A DNA stretch of 64,000 nt from Clostridia bacterium (GTDB taxonomy: Bacteria; Bacillota; Clostridia; Oscillospirales; Acutalibacteraceae): contig JAFTCX010000056.1 in NCBI GenBank assembly GCA_017454485.1, forward strand, positions 1 through 64,000, written 5' to 3'. The notes beneath the pieces are model-generated. The model made no database searches. It worked only from the letters and a program-made list of their open reading frames with translations, and was not told the origin of the DNA. A program made the translations under genes and the position numbers. Position 1 is the first letter of the stretch; each line of letters opens with the position of its first letter. Shown here in pieces: positions 57,075 to 64,000 of this stretch.

Positions 57075-58343
57075 TTATTCCTCCAATGCGCGCAAGGCGC
57101 GTTTGCCGATGTCACGGCGATAAAAAGCATTGTCAAAATGAATCTCATCGGCGAGGGCATACGCCTGTGTGATCGCTTCGGGAAGCGTGTTTGCCGTAGC
57201 GGTGACGCCAAGCACACGTCCGCCGTTGGAAAGCAGCTTTCCGTCCTTCAAAACCGCGCCGGCAACAAAGGTTTGCGCCTTGGCCTTTTCGCTCATCTGA
57301 ATTTCAAAGCCCTTTTGATAGGAGAGCGGATACCCGTCGGACGCAAGAATCACGCAACAAGCGCTCTTGTCGCTGAATTTTACTTCCGTCTCGGAAAGCG
57401 TGCCGTTGGTCGTCGCCTGCATCACCGTGAGCAGATCGCTTTCCAAAAGCGGCAGCACGACCTGCGTTTCCGGATCGCCGAAGCGGCAGTTATATTCGAT
57501 CACCTTCGGACCGTCCTTCGTGATCATCAAGCCGAAATACAGGCAGCCTTTGAACGTTCTGCCTTCGGCATTCATTGCCTGCATCGTCGGCAAAAAGATC
57601 TCCTTCATGCAGCGACCAGCGACATCCTTTGTATAATACGGATTCGGGGCGATGGTTCCCATGCCGCCGGTGTTCAGTCCTTCGTCGCCGTCCTTTGCCC
57701 GCTTATGATCCATGGAAGAAATCATCGGCACAACGGTTTTACCGTCCGTGAAGGAAAGCACAGACACTTCGGGGCCTTCGAGAAACTCTTCAATCACGAT
57801 CTGCTCGCCGCTTTTGCCGAACTTTTTATCCTGCATCATTGAAACGACGGCCGTTTTGGCTTCTTCTTTTGTTTGCGCAATGATGACGCCCTTGCCGAGT
57901 GCGAGTCCGTCGGCTTTGATCACCGTCGGGATCGGTGCAGTTTCAAGATAAGCCAGCGCCGCGTCCATTTCGGTAAAGACCTCATATTTTGCGGTCGGAA
58001 TGCCGTATTTCTTCATCAGGTTCTTTGAGAACACCTTGCTGCCTTCAATGATCGCCGCATTCGCACGCGGGCCGAAGCAGGGAATCCCCTTTGCTTCCAG
58101 CGCATCCACACAGCCGAGCACCAGAGGATCATCGGGCGCAACGACCGCATAATCAATCTTGCTTTCCACGGCAAAGGCCACAATTTTTTCAATTTCCAGC
58201 GCACCGATCGACACAAGGGTGCAATCGTCCGCCATGCCGCCGTTGCCGGGAAGCGCAAAGATCTCGGTCACATTCGGGTTTTCTTTGAGTTTTTTGATGA
58301 TGGCGTGCTCTCTGCCGCCGCCACCGACAACCATGAGTTTCAT
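57075..58343 (-). CDS. purD: Phosphoribosylamine-glycine ligase
   Basis: A 422-residue ATP-grasp ligase making GAR. VVGGGGREHAI opens the N domain; PTAKYEVF, KADGLALGKGV, GEQIVIEEFLEGPEVSV and NCRFGDPETQ are in family order. It starts 10 bases after the AICAR transformylase gene and its stop lies 2 bases before purL. Confidence 0.97.
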   Translation of the reverse strand: MKLMVVGGGGREHAIIKKLKENPNVTEIFALPGNGGMADDCTLVSIGALEIEKIVAFAVESKIDYAVVAPDDPLVLGCVDALEAKGIPCFGPRANAAIIEGSKVFSKNLMKKYGIPTAKYEVFTEMDAALAYLETAPIPTVIKADGLALGKGVIIAQTKEEAKTAVVSMMQDKKFGKSGEQIVIEEFLEGPEVSVLSFTDGKTVVPMISSMDHKRAKDGDEGLNTGGMGTIAPNPYYTKDVAGRCMKEIFLPTMQAMNAEGRTFKGCLYFGLMITKDGPKVIEYNCRFGDPETQVVLPLLESDLLTVMQATTNGTLSETEVKFSDKSACCVILASDGYPLSYQKGFEIQMSEKAKAQTFVAGAVLKDGKLLSNGGRVLGVTATANTLPEAITQAYALADEIHFDNAFYRRDIGKRALRALEE

Positions 58344-58353
58344 AAACTACCTC

Positions 58354-59538
58354 TTAATGATGGAACAGACGCATACCGGTAAAGGCCATCACCATACCGT
58401 AACGGTTCGCGCAATCGATCACAAGATCGTCACGGATGGAACCGCCCGGTTCCGCGATGTATTTCACACCGCTCTTCTTTGCGCGCTCAATGTTGTCGCT
58501 GAACGGGAAGAACGCGTCGGAACCGAGGGCGATGCCGTCAATCGTTGCAAGATAGGCCGCCTGCGCTTCCTTGGTGAACGGCTGTGGCTGTTCGGTGAAG
58601 TATTTCTGCCAGTTACCGTCGGCGCAGACATCCTCTTCGTTCTGGTTGATATAACCGTCGATGACATTGTCGCGGTCGGGTCTGCCGAGCGTCGGAAGGA
58701 AGGGCAGATTCAGCACCTGCTCGCTTTGACGCAGGAACCACGTGTCCGCCTTGGAGCCGGCAAGACGCGTGCAGTGCACACGGGACTGCTGACCGGCGCC
58801 GACGCCGATAGCCTGACCGTCAACCGCATAGCAGACGGAGTTCGACTGGGTGTATTTGAGCGTAATGAGCGCAACGATCAGATCGCGCACAGCGCTTTCC
58901 GGCATGTTTTTATTCTCGGTCACAATGTTTTTCAAGAGATCGGCGTCGATGCGGAAATTGTTTCTCCCCTGCTCAAACGTGATACCGAACACCTGCTTGT
59001 GTTCGATCGGATCGGGCACATAGTTCGGGTCGATCTTTACGATGTTATAGTTGCCCTTGCGCTTAGTTTTCAAAATCTCGAGCGCTTCCGGCTCATAGCC
59101 CGGGGCGATGATGCCGTCGGAAACCTCGCGCTTGATCATGGTTGCCGTTGTCACGTCGCAGACGTCGGACAGCGCGACCCAGTCACCGAACGAACACATA
59201 CGGTCTGTGCCGCGTGCACGGGCATACGCACAGGCAAGCGGAGAATCGTCAAGGCCTTCGATATCATCGACAAAGCAGGCCTTTTTCAGCTTTTCGGGCA
59301 GTTTGATGCCAACAGCGGCGGACGTCGGGCTGACATGCTTGAACGAAGTCACAGCAGGCAGGCCAAGGATGTCCTTAAGCTCCTTGACAAGCTGCCACGC
59401 ATTGAACGCGTCGAGGAAATTGATGTAGCCGGGTCTGCCGGAAAGGATCTCGATCGGCAGATCGCTGCCGTCATGCATAAAGATTTTTGCGGGTTTCTGA
59501 TTCGGATTGCAGCCGTATTTCAGTTCAAAGTCTTTCAT
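58354..59538 (-). CDS. Stand-alone AICAR transformylase
   Basis: A 394-residue protein corresponding to the transformylase half of PurH. It moves a formyl group from 10-formyl-THF to AICAR, the second last step to IMP. The start (ELKYGCNPNQKPAK) and the SFKHVSPTSAAVG and GAGQQSRVHCTRLAG segments are those of the AICARFT domain. The IMP cyclohydrolase (MGS-like) domain of bifunctional PurH is absent. The next gene upstream supplies an unrelated cyclohydrolase. Confidence 0.93.
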   Translation of the reverse strand: MKDFELKYGCNPNQKPAKIFMHDGSDLPIEILSGRPGYINFLDAFNAWQLVKELKDILGLPAVTSFKHVSPTSAAVGIKLPEKLKKACFVDDIEGLDDSPLACAYARARGTDRMCSFGDWVALSDVCDVTTATMIKREVSDGIIAPGYEPEALEILKTKRKGNYNIVKIDPNYVPDPIEHKQVFGITFEQGRNNFRIDADLLKNIVTENKNMPESAVRDLIVALITLKYTQSNSVCYAVDGQAIGVGAGQQSRVHCTRLAGSKADTWFLRQSEQVLNLPFLPTLGRPDRDNVIDGYINQNEEDVCADGNWQKYFTEQPQPFTKEAQAAYLATIDGIALGSDAFFPFSDNIERAKKSGVKYIAEPGGSIRDDLVIDCANRYGMVMAFTGMRLFHH

Positions 59539-59550
59539 AATAAGCTCCTC

Positions 59551-60270
59551 TCAGTTGTTTTTATTGATCAGGCGGTTTTCTGCTTCGCCGGAAGCAAGGT
59601 CAATGTAACGGACATACAGGGAGATCTTGTTGTTCTCATCAAGTGCATTCCAAAGCTTATCGGTAAACGCGTCAATGTCATCTTCCACCGCAATACGCTC
59701 CGGCTCGCCCTGGAAGGTCGGGATCGGATTGCCGTCGGTGACATAGGTGTGGATGAAATGGCCGAGACCGGGCAGCGCCGTAAAGGAGAAGGTGTAGCGG
59801 TTGCAGGCGGAGCCTTCGGCGTCTGCGGACTTGAGGATGCTCATCTCATAGCTGAAATCGCCGTCCGCGAAATTCAGCACGCCGCTGATGCGCGGGGTAA
59901 AGTTCGGAGCGTCCGGTTCAAAGCAGCGACTTTCCAGCGAGCGCTTCATGCATTTTCCGGTGGAGAAGCCGTCATAAATCGTGTCGGTCTGGTCGCCGTT
60001 GGTCACGATCAGCTTGTTTTCAAACTGACGGATCGCGGCGTAAATAATCAGGCTGGGGTCTTCCACTTTGGAGGCGTCAAACGGTTCGGTATAAACAGCG
60101 CCGTCCTTTTCCGTAAAAATACGGTTGCGGCTGTTGGCGCTTCTGCCCATGATGAAATAGGCAGCGACTGCTTTTTTTGCGTCGGCGGTTTTGCCGATGA
60201 TGATTCCGCGGCCGACATAGGGGTTGCCGTTGATGAGCGAATCAATGTCGTTGATCTTGTAGATGTCCAT
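59551..60270 (-). CDS. purO: IMP cyclohydrolase, PurO-type
   Basis: A 239-residue protein of the archaeal-type IMP cyclohydrolase family, closing the purine ring from FAICAR. The NGNPYVGRGIIIGKT start and YFIMGRSANSRNR segment mark the family. ATG 60270 follows AAAGGAG; an in-frame start 63 bases up lies inside purN. With the stand-alone transformylase it replaces bifunctional PurH. Confidence 0.88.
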   Translation of the reverse strand: MDIYKINDIDSLINGNPYVGRGIIIGKTADAKKAVAAYFIMGRSANSRNRIFTEKDGAVYTEPFDASKVEDPSLIIYAAIRQFENKLIVTNGDQTDTIYDGFSTGKCMKRSLESRCFEPDAPNFTPRISGVLNFADGDFSYEMSILKSADAEGSACNRYTFSFTALPGLGHFIHTYVTDGNPIPTFQGEPERIAVEDDIDAFTDKLWNALDENNKISLYVRYIDLASGEAENRLINKNN

Positions 60271-60272
60271 AG

Positions 60273-60884
60273 TTATGACTCCTTTATGATTTTTTTTGAA
60301 ACGATTTCCACTGCTCTCGGTAAGATTTTCCACTCTGCCTGCTGCATCACTCGTTTTTGCAGCGTTTCGGGTGTATCGGACGGACGGATCGCAACCGCCT
60401 TTTGCAGCACGATTTCGCCGCCGTCCGGAATTTCGTTGACAAAATGCACCGTCGCGCCGGTGACTTTTACCCCGTAGGAGAGCGCAGCCTCATGCACGCG
60501 CAGTCCGTAAAAGCCTTTTCCGCAAAAGGACGGAATCAGCGACGGGTGCACGTTGAGGATACGCTTGTCATAGCGCGACGTAAAATGGGCGCTGAGGATG
60601 GACATGAACCCCGCAAGCACGATCAGATCGATCTGATGAGCAGTCAAAAGCTCGATGATGGCGTCCTCAAACGCTGTTTGATTGTCATAGTCCTTTTTCA
60701 AAACGACCGCCGTTTCAATTCCGGCGTTTTTTGCACGGGTAAGCGCGTAGGCGTCCGCTTTGTTGGAAATCACAAGCGCGATTTCCCCATTCTTGATGAC
60801 GCTGCCCTGCGCGTCAATCATGGCCTGCAAATTTGTTCCGCCGCCTGAGACCAGCACGGCGACTTTTGCTTTTTTGTGTTCCAT
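60273..60884 (-). CDS. purN: Phosphoribosylglycinamide formyltransferase
   Basis: A 203-residue enzyme that formylates GAR with 10-formyl-THF. VLVSGGGTNLQAM begins the fold. NVHPSLIPSFCG has the catalytic Asn/His pair, and GATVHFVNEIPDGGEI follows, with Asp in the catalytic segment. It starts 4 bases after the FNT channel gene. Confidence 0.96.
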   Translation of the reverse strand: MEHKKAKVAVLVSGGGTNLQAMIDAQGSVIKNGEIALVISNKADAYALTRAKNAGIETAVVLKKDYDNQTAFEDAIIELLTAHQIDLIVLAGFMSILSAHFTSRYDKRILNVHPSLIPSFCGKGFYGLRVHEAALSYGVKVTGATVHFVNEIPDGGEIVLQKAVAIRPSDTPETLQKRVMQQAEWKILPRAVEIVSKKIIKES

Positions 60885-60888
60885 ACGC

Positions 60889-61494
60889 TTACCCCTCGTT
60901 TTTCTGCGTATTCAGCAGCGGCAAAATCACCGCGCCGACAGCGTTGCCGGCGATGACGGTCCACAGAAAAGCGAACGCTTTCAGCGAAACGATGCCGGAG
61001 GATGCAAAATAGAAGATATCGGCAATGGAATGCTCAAAGCCGCTGAGAATGAATACAGGAATGCAGAAAAGAATGCCGAGCGGCGTTTTCTTGTCGCGGA
61101 AAATGCTCACGGCAAGATACATCAAAATGCCGCACATGATGCCGCGCACAAACGTCTGCCACAGCGCCTGATTGTCCAGCTTTCCCAGACAAAGCGTTTC
61201 AGCCGCCGCGCCGATGCTCGGAATCGCATAGCGCAGCAGAAAGCCGAACGCAATGGTTCCGATGGCGTTGCCGAGCAGACCGAGCAGCAGCACGGAAACC
61301 GCTTCTTTGTCGTGCTTTTCGGGAATAAAGCCGATTTTGCCCGTGAACAGAGAATAGCCCTTATAGCAGATGCAAAGCAGCGCAACGGAGAACAGAATCG
61401 CGCCGACCACTTTGTTTTCGCTTGCAAGATAGATGCTGCCGCCAATAGAGATCAGAATACCGGCGCTCACGCCGCTGAGAATTTTTTTCAGCAT
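60889..61494 (-). CDS. Formate/nitrite transporter (FNT) family channel, compact form
   Basis: A 201-residue membrane protein with six hydrophobic helices. The FNT signature is [13 protein letters not shown], holding the central pore His, and [10 protein letters not shown] is near the end. FocA-type channels are usually 260-285 residues, so loops are shortened here. The gene lies between purM (7-base overlap) and purN. With fhs in the same operon, formate is the most likely cargo; this is inference. Confidence 0.85.
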   Translation of the reverse strand: MLKKILSGVSAGILISIGGSIYLASENKVVGAILFSVALLCICYKGYSLFTGKIGFIPEKHDKEAVSVLLLGLLGNAIGTIAFGFLLRYAIPSIGAAAETLCLGKLDNQALWQTFVRGIMCGILMYLAVSIFRDKKTPLGILFCIPVFILSGFEHSIADIFYFASSGIVSLKAFAFLWTVIAGNAVGAVILPLLNTQKNEG

Positions 61495-62525
61495 AATTCG
61501 ATCTTATCCTTTGCTTCTTTAATTTCGCCGATGACATACGCGTCCTCGCCGGAGGAACGCAGAATTTCAATTGCCCGTTCAACATCCTGCGGCGCGACAA
61601 CAACGCTCATGCCGACGCCCATGTTGAACGTGTTAAACATATCATGTCTGCTGATATCTCCGGTCTTTTGAATCAGATCGAAGATCGGCAGAACACGAAC
61701 ATTCGCCGTTTGAATCTTTACGCCCAGACCGTCCGGAATGGAGCGCGGCATATTTTCATAGAAGCCGCCGCCGGTGATATGGGAGATGCCCTTGACGTGC
61801 ACTTCTTTGAGCAGCGCGAGCATGGGCTTCACATAGATTTTTGTCGGCGTCAGCAGTGTTTCGCCGAGTGACGCGCCGCCGAGCGCTTCCACGGGAGAGG
61901 TCAGGTCGCAGTGCTCCACATCAAAGACCTTGCGCACAAGGGAAAAGCCGTTGGAATGGACGCCGGACGACGGAATGGCGATCATGATATCACCGGCTCG
62001 CATCGTCGTTTTATCAATGATCTTTTCGCGGTCAACAACACCAACCGAAAAGCCGGCAAGATCATATTCATCGATCGGATAAAAGCCGGGCATCTCGGCC
62101 GTTTCGCCGCCGATGAGTTCACAACCGGCCTGCACACAGCCTTCGCAAACGCCGGCAACGATCTGTTCGATCTTTTCCGGAACATTCTTGCCGCAGGCGA
62201 TGTAATCGAGGAAAAACAGCGGTTTTGCGCCGCAGCAGATCACATCGTTGACGCACATCGCAACGCAGTCGATGCCGACCGTGTTGTGCTTGTCCAAAAG
62301 GAACGCGAGCTTGAGCTTGGTGCCGACGCCGTCGGTGCCGGAAACCAGCACCGGATGCTTCGTTTCGGAAAGATCCAGCGGAAACAGTCCGCCGAAGCCG
62401 CCGATATCGGACGCTTTGGTGCGGATCACCGTGCGCGCAATGTGCTGCTTCATCAGCTCCACCGCACGGTAACCGGCGGTGATGTCAACGCCGGCAGCGG
62501 CGTAGGAATCGGATTTCGATTGCAT
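61488..62525 (-). CDS. purM: Phosphoribosylformylglycinamidine cyclo-ligase
   Basis: A 345-residue AIR synthase that closes the imidazole ring. [24 protein letters not shown] and [14 protein letters not shown] are family motifs, and [13 protein letters not shown] lies in the C-terminal domain. It follows purF by 6 bases. Confidence 0.97.
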   Translation of the reverse strand: MQSKSDSYAAAGVDITAGYRAVELMKQHIARTVIRTKASDIGGFGGLFPLDLSETKHPVLVSGTDGVGTKLKLAFLLDKHNTVGIDCVAMCVNDVICCGAKPLFFLDYIACGKNVPEKIEQIVAGVCEGCVQAGCELIGGETAEMPGFYPIDEYDLAGFSVGVVDREKIIDKTTMRAGDIMIAIPSSGVHSNGFSLVRKVFDVEHCDLTSPVEALGGASLGETLLTPTKIYVKPMLALLKEVHVKGISHITGGGFYENMPRSIPDGLGVKIQTANVRVLPIFDLIQKTGDISRHDMFNTFNMGVGMSVVVAPQDVERAIEILRSSGEDAYVIGEIKEAKDKIELC

Positions 62526-62531
62526 GGGAAA

Positions 62532-63956
62532 TTACTCCTTTCCGTTCCAGCAATAGGTGCAAAGACAATCGCGGTCAATGCCGATGGCTTCGATCAGACC
62601 GTCCAGCGTTTGAAATTCAAGGGAACTGAAGTGGAACTTATCGCAGATCGTCTGCCGCAGCTTTTTGCCGCGTTCGGTGGTGGAATCGGCATATTCGTCC
62701 ATATGCGAAAAGCCTTCTTCCCCCTCCAGCTCCTCGATGACGCGCCGCGCAAGCAGCTCCATGTCGCTTGTGGCGCGCGAAAAATTCAGATATTTGCAGC
62801 CGTACATAATCGGCGGACACGCCGAGCGCATGTGCACAGCTTTGGCGCCGTTTTGATAAAGGAACTCAACCGTTTCACGCAGCTGCGTGCCACGGACAAT
62901 AGAATCATCCACAAACAGCAGCTTTTTGCCTTCGATCAGCTCGCGCACAGGCACCTGCTTCATCTTTGCGATCTTGTTGCGGTCGATCTGATTTTGCGGC
63001 ATGAACGAACGTGACCACGTCGGCGTGTATTTGATATAGGGACGTGCAAACGGTTTGCCGCTGCGGTTGGCGTAACCGATGGCGTGCGGTGTGCCGGAAT
63101 CGGGAACGCCGCCGACATAGTCAATGTCCTGCGCAAGACCCGCTTCCAGGTCGTGCTGCGCAATGATCGCGCCGTTGCGGTTGCGCATCACTTCCACGTT
63201 CATGCCTTCATAATCGGAATTGGGGTAGCCGTAATATGTCCACAAAAACGCGCAGATGCGCTTTTTTTTCTGTGCGGCGGAAAGCACACGGATGCCGTCG
63301 GTGTCGATCTCAACGATCTCTCCCGCGCCGAGCTCCTTCTCGTCCTCATAGCCGAGCTTACGATAGGCAAAGGATTCAAAGGAAACGCAGTAGCCGGTCT
63401 CCTTGCGTCCGACAAGCACAGGCAAACGGCCGACCTTATCGCGTGCCGCAATGATTTTTCCTTTTTCGGTCAAAATCAGGATGCAGGCCGTGCCTTCGAT
63501 GCAGTCCTGCGCAAAGCGCAGCCCGTCGGTGTAGTTGTCCTTCTGATTGATCAGTGCAGCCACAAGCTCAGTCGAGTTGACCTTGCCGCCGGTCATCGCG
63601 CCGAAATGTCCGCCCGCCAGAGCAAAAAACTTTTCGATCAGCGCATCCGCATTGTTGATGATGCCGACGGTACAGATGGCGTAAGTGCCGAGCTTGCTGC
63701 GAATCAGCAGCGGCTGGGGATCGGTATCGTTGAGCGCACCGATCGCAGCTGTGCCCTTCATATCGGATAAAACGTGCTCAAATTTGGTTCTGAACGGTGA
63801 ATTGTTGAGTGAGTGGATGTTGCGCTGCAGACCGATTTCGCTGTCATAAGCAGCAATCCCGGCACTTTTAGTTCCCAAATGGGAATGATAATCCGTGCCG
63901 AAAAAAACGTCTTCAATGACTTGCGTGCGGCCGATTGCGCCAAAAAAACCGCCCAT
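62532..63956 (-). CDS. purF: PurF-type amidophosphoribosyltransferase lacking the N-terminal Cys
   Basis: A 474-residue protein with PurF architecture: an N-terminal Ntn-glutaminase-like domain and a C-terminal phosphoribosyltransferase domain (LLFVDDSIVRGTQLRETV binds PRPP; the C-terminus ends CLCTYCWNGKE). Canonical PurF exposes Cys as the first residue of CGVFG after processing; here the start is MGGFFGAIGR, with Gly instead. GTDYHSHLGTKSAGI replaces the usual LQHRGQEGAGI. The glutaminase site may thus be inactive and the enzyme may use ammonia. I have seen similar starts in Clostridia and Bacteroidetes proteins. GGAGG precedes ATG 63956. Confidence 0.9.
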   Translation of the reverse strand: MGGFFGAIGRTQVIEDVFFGTDYHSHLGTKSAGIAAYDSEIGLQRNIHSLNNSPFRTKFEHVLSDMKGTAAIGALNDTDPQPLLIRSKLGTYAICTVGIINNADALIEKFFALAGGHFGAMTGGKVNSTELVAALINQKDNYTDGLRFAQDCIEGTACILILTEKGKIIAARDKVGRLPVLVGRKETGYCVSFESFAYRKLGYEDEKELGAGEIVEIDTDGIRVLSAAQKKKRICAFLWTYYGYPNSDYEGMNVEVMRNRNGAIIAQHDLEAGLAQDIDYVGGVPDSGTPHAIGYANRSGKPFARPYIKYTPTWSRSFMPQNQIDRNKIAKMKQVPVRELIEGKKLLFVDDSIVRGTQLRETVEFLYQNGAKAVHMRSACPPIMYGCKYLNFSRATSDMELLARRVIEELEGEEGFSHMDEYADSTTERGKKLRQTICDKFHFSSLEFQTLDGLIEAIGIDRDCLCTYCWNGKE

Positions 63957-63969
63957 AGTCGCCTCCGAT

Positions 63970-64000
63970 TATTCGCCGAGAATTCTTTTCTTCATTTCAA
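63970..64000 (-). CDS. C-terminal end of an upstream gene (partial)
   Basis: A reading frame enters from the right edge and stops with TAA at 63972-63970. The visible tail is EMKKRILGE, 13 bases before purF. Its place suggests another purine gene such as purE, but ten codons cannot prove it. Confidence 0.5.

Noticed and set aside
58159..60477. Open frame of about 770 codons on the + strand
   Set aside because: Antisense to purD, the AICAR transformylase gene and purO; the translation has no known motifs.
1..64000. CRISPR arrays, tRNA and rRNA genes
   Set aside because: No regularly spaced repeats and no tRNA-like or rRNA-like stretches were recognised by eye; a covariance-model scan would be needed to exclude single tRNAs.

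Overview
The window reads as a chromosomal segment of an anaerobic Gram-positive bacterium of the class Clostridia, most like the Oscillospiraceae/Ruminococcaceae. This is inferred from gene content: whiA-rapZ-murB-hprK, sepF-divIVA-lspA, a split transketolase, DUF512 and DUF5685 proteins, ATP-dependent formate-THF ligase, a stand-alone AICAR transformylase with an archaeal-type IMP cyclohydrolase, and clostridial-style sigma-A promoters. No rRNA, tRNA or CRISPR array was recognised.

Layout. (1) 1-11.6 kb, accessory and mostly on the + strand. It starts with an AT-rich non-coding stretch holding a perfect 16-bp inverted repeat and a diverged direct repeat. A DUF4300-like lipoprotein follows. 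Next is an OmpR-type two-component system translationally coupled to a dlt-like cassette: DltA-like adenylating enzyme, fold-III PLP decarboxylase, carrier protein, DltB-like MBOAT, DltD-like SGNH protein and a 58-residue one-helix membrane protein. A GNAT acetyltransferase, an unknown membrane protein and a TnpV relic close the region. (2) 11.6-24.4 kb, - strand: dinB, uvrA and uvrB, a small Thr/Pro-rich protein with its own promoter and terminator, parC/parE-type topoisomerase genes, and a membrane protein/J-domain/DUF5685 group. (3) 24.5-25.5 kb: a divergent alpha/beta hydrolase gene. (4) 25.6-49.9 kb, - strand: a very long co-directional array from hprK down to a DUF6273 protein, with nearly all gaps below 40 bp. 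Its one large gap holds a 170-bp palindromic element. (5) 50.0-51.6 kb: a divergent comM/yifB-type gene. (6) 51.7-64.0 kb, - strand: a purine operon (partial gene, purF, purM, FNT channel, purN, purO, AICAR transformylase, purD, purL, fhs).

How the genes work together. The purine operon couples ring synthesis to formate: a formate/nitrite-type channel and formate-THF ligase would supply the formyl donor used by PurN and AICAR transformylase. The long array combines carbon-control signalling, peptidoglycan synthesis, tRNA modification, mismatch repair and division.

The most unusual unit is the dlt-like cassette. Classical dlt operons esterify teichoic acids with D-alanine. Here a decarboxylase gene sits between the adenylation and carrier genes, the adenylating enzyme has Ser where DltA has its substrate-facing Cys, and a sensor kinase overlaps the first gene. 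I infer an envelope-polymer modification in which a carrier-bound (or free) amino acid is decarboxylated before transfer. The product and acceptor cannot be read from sequence.
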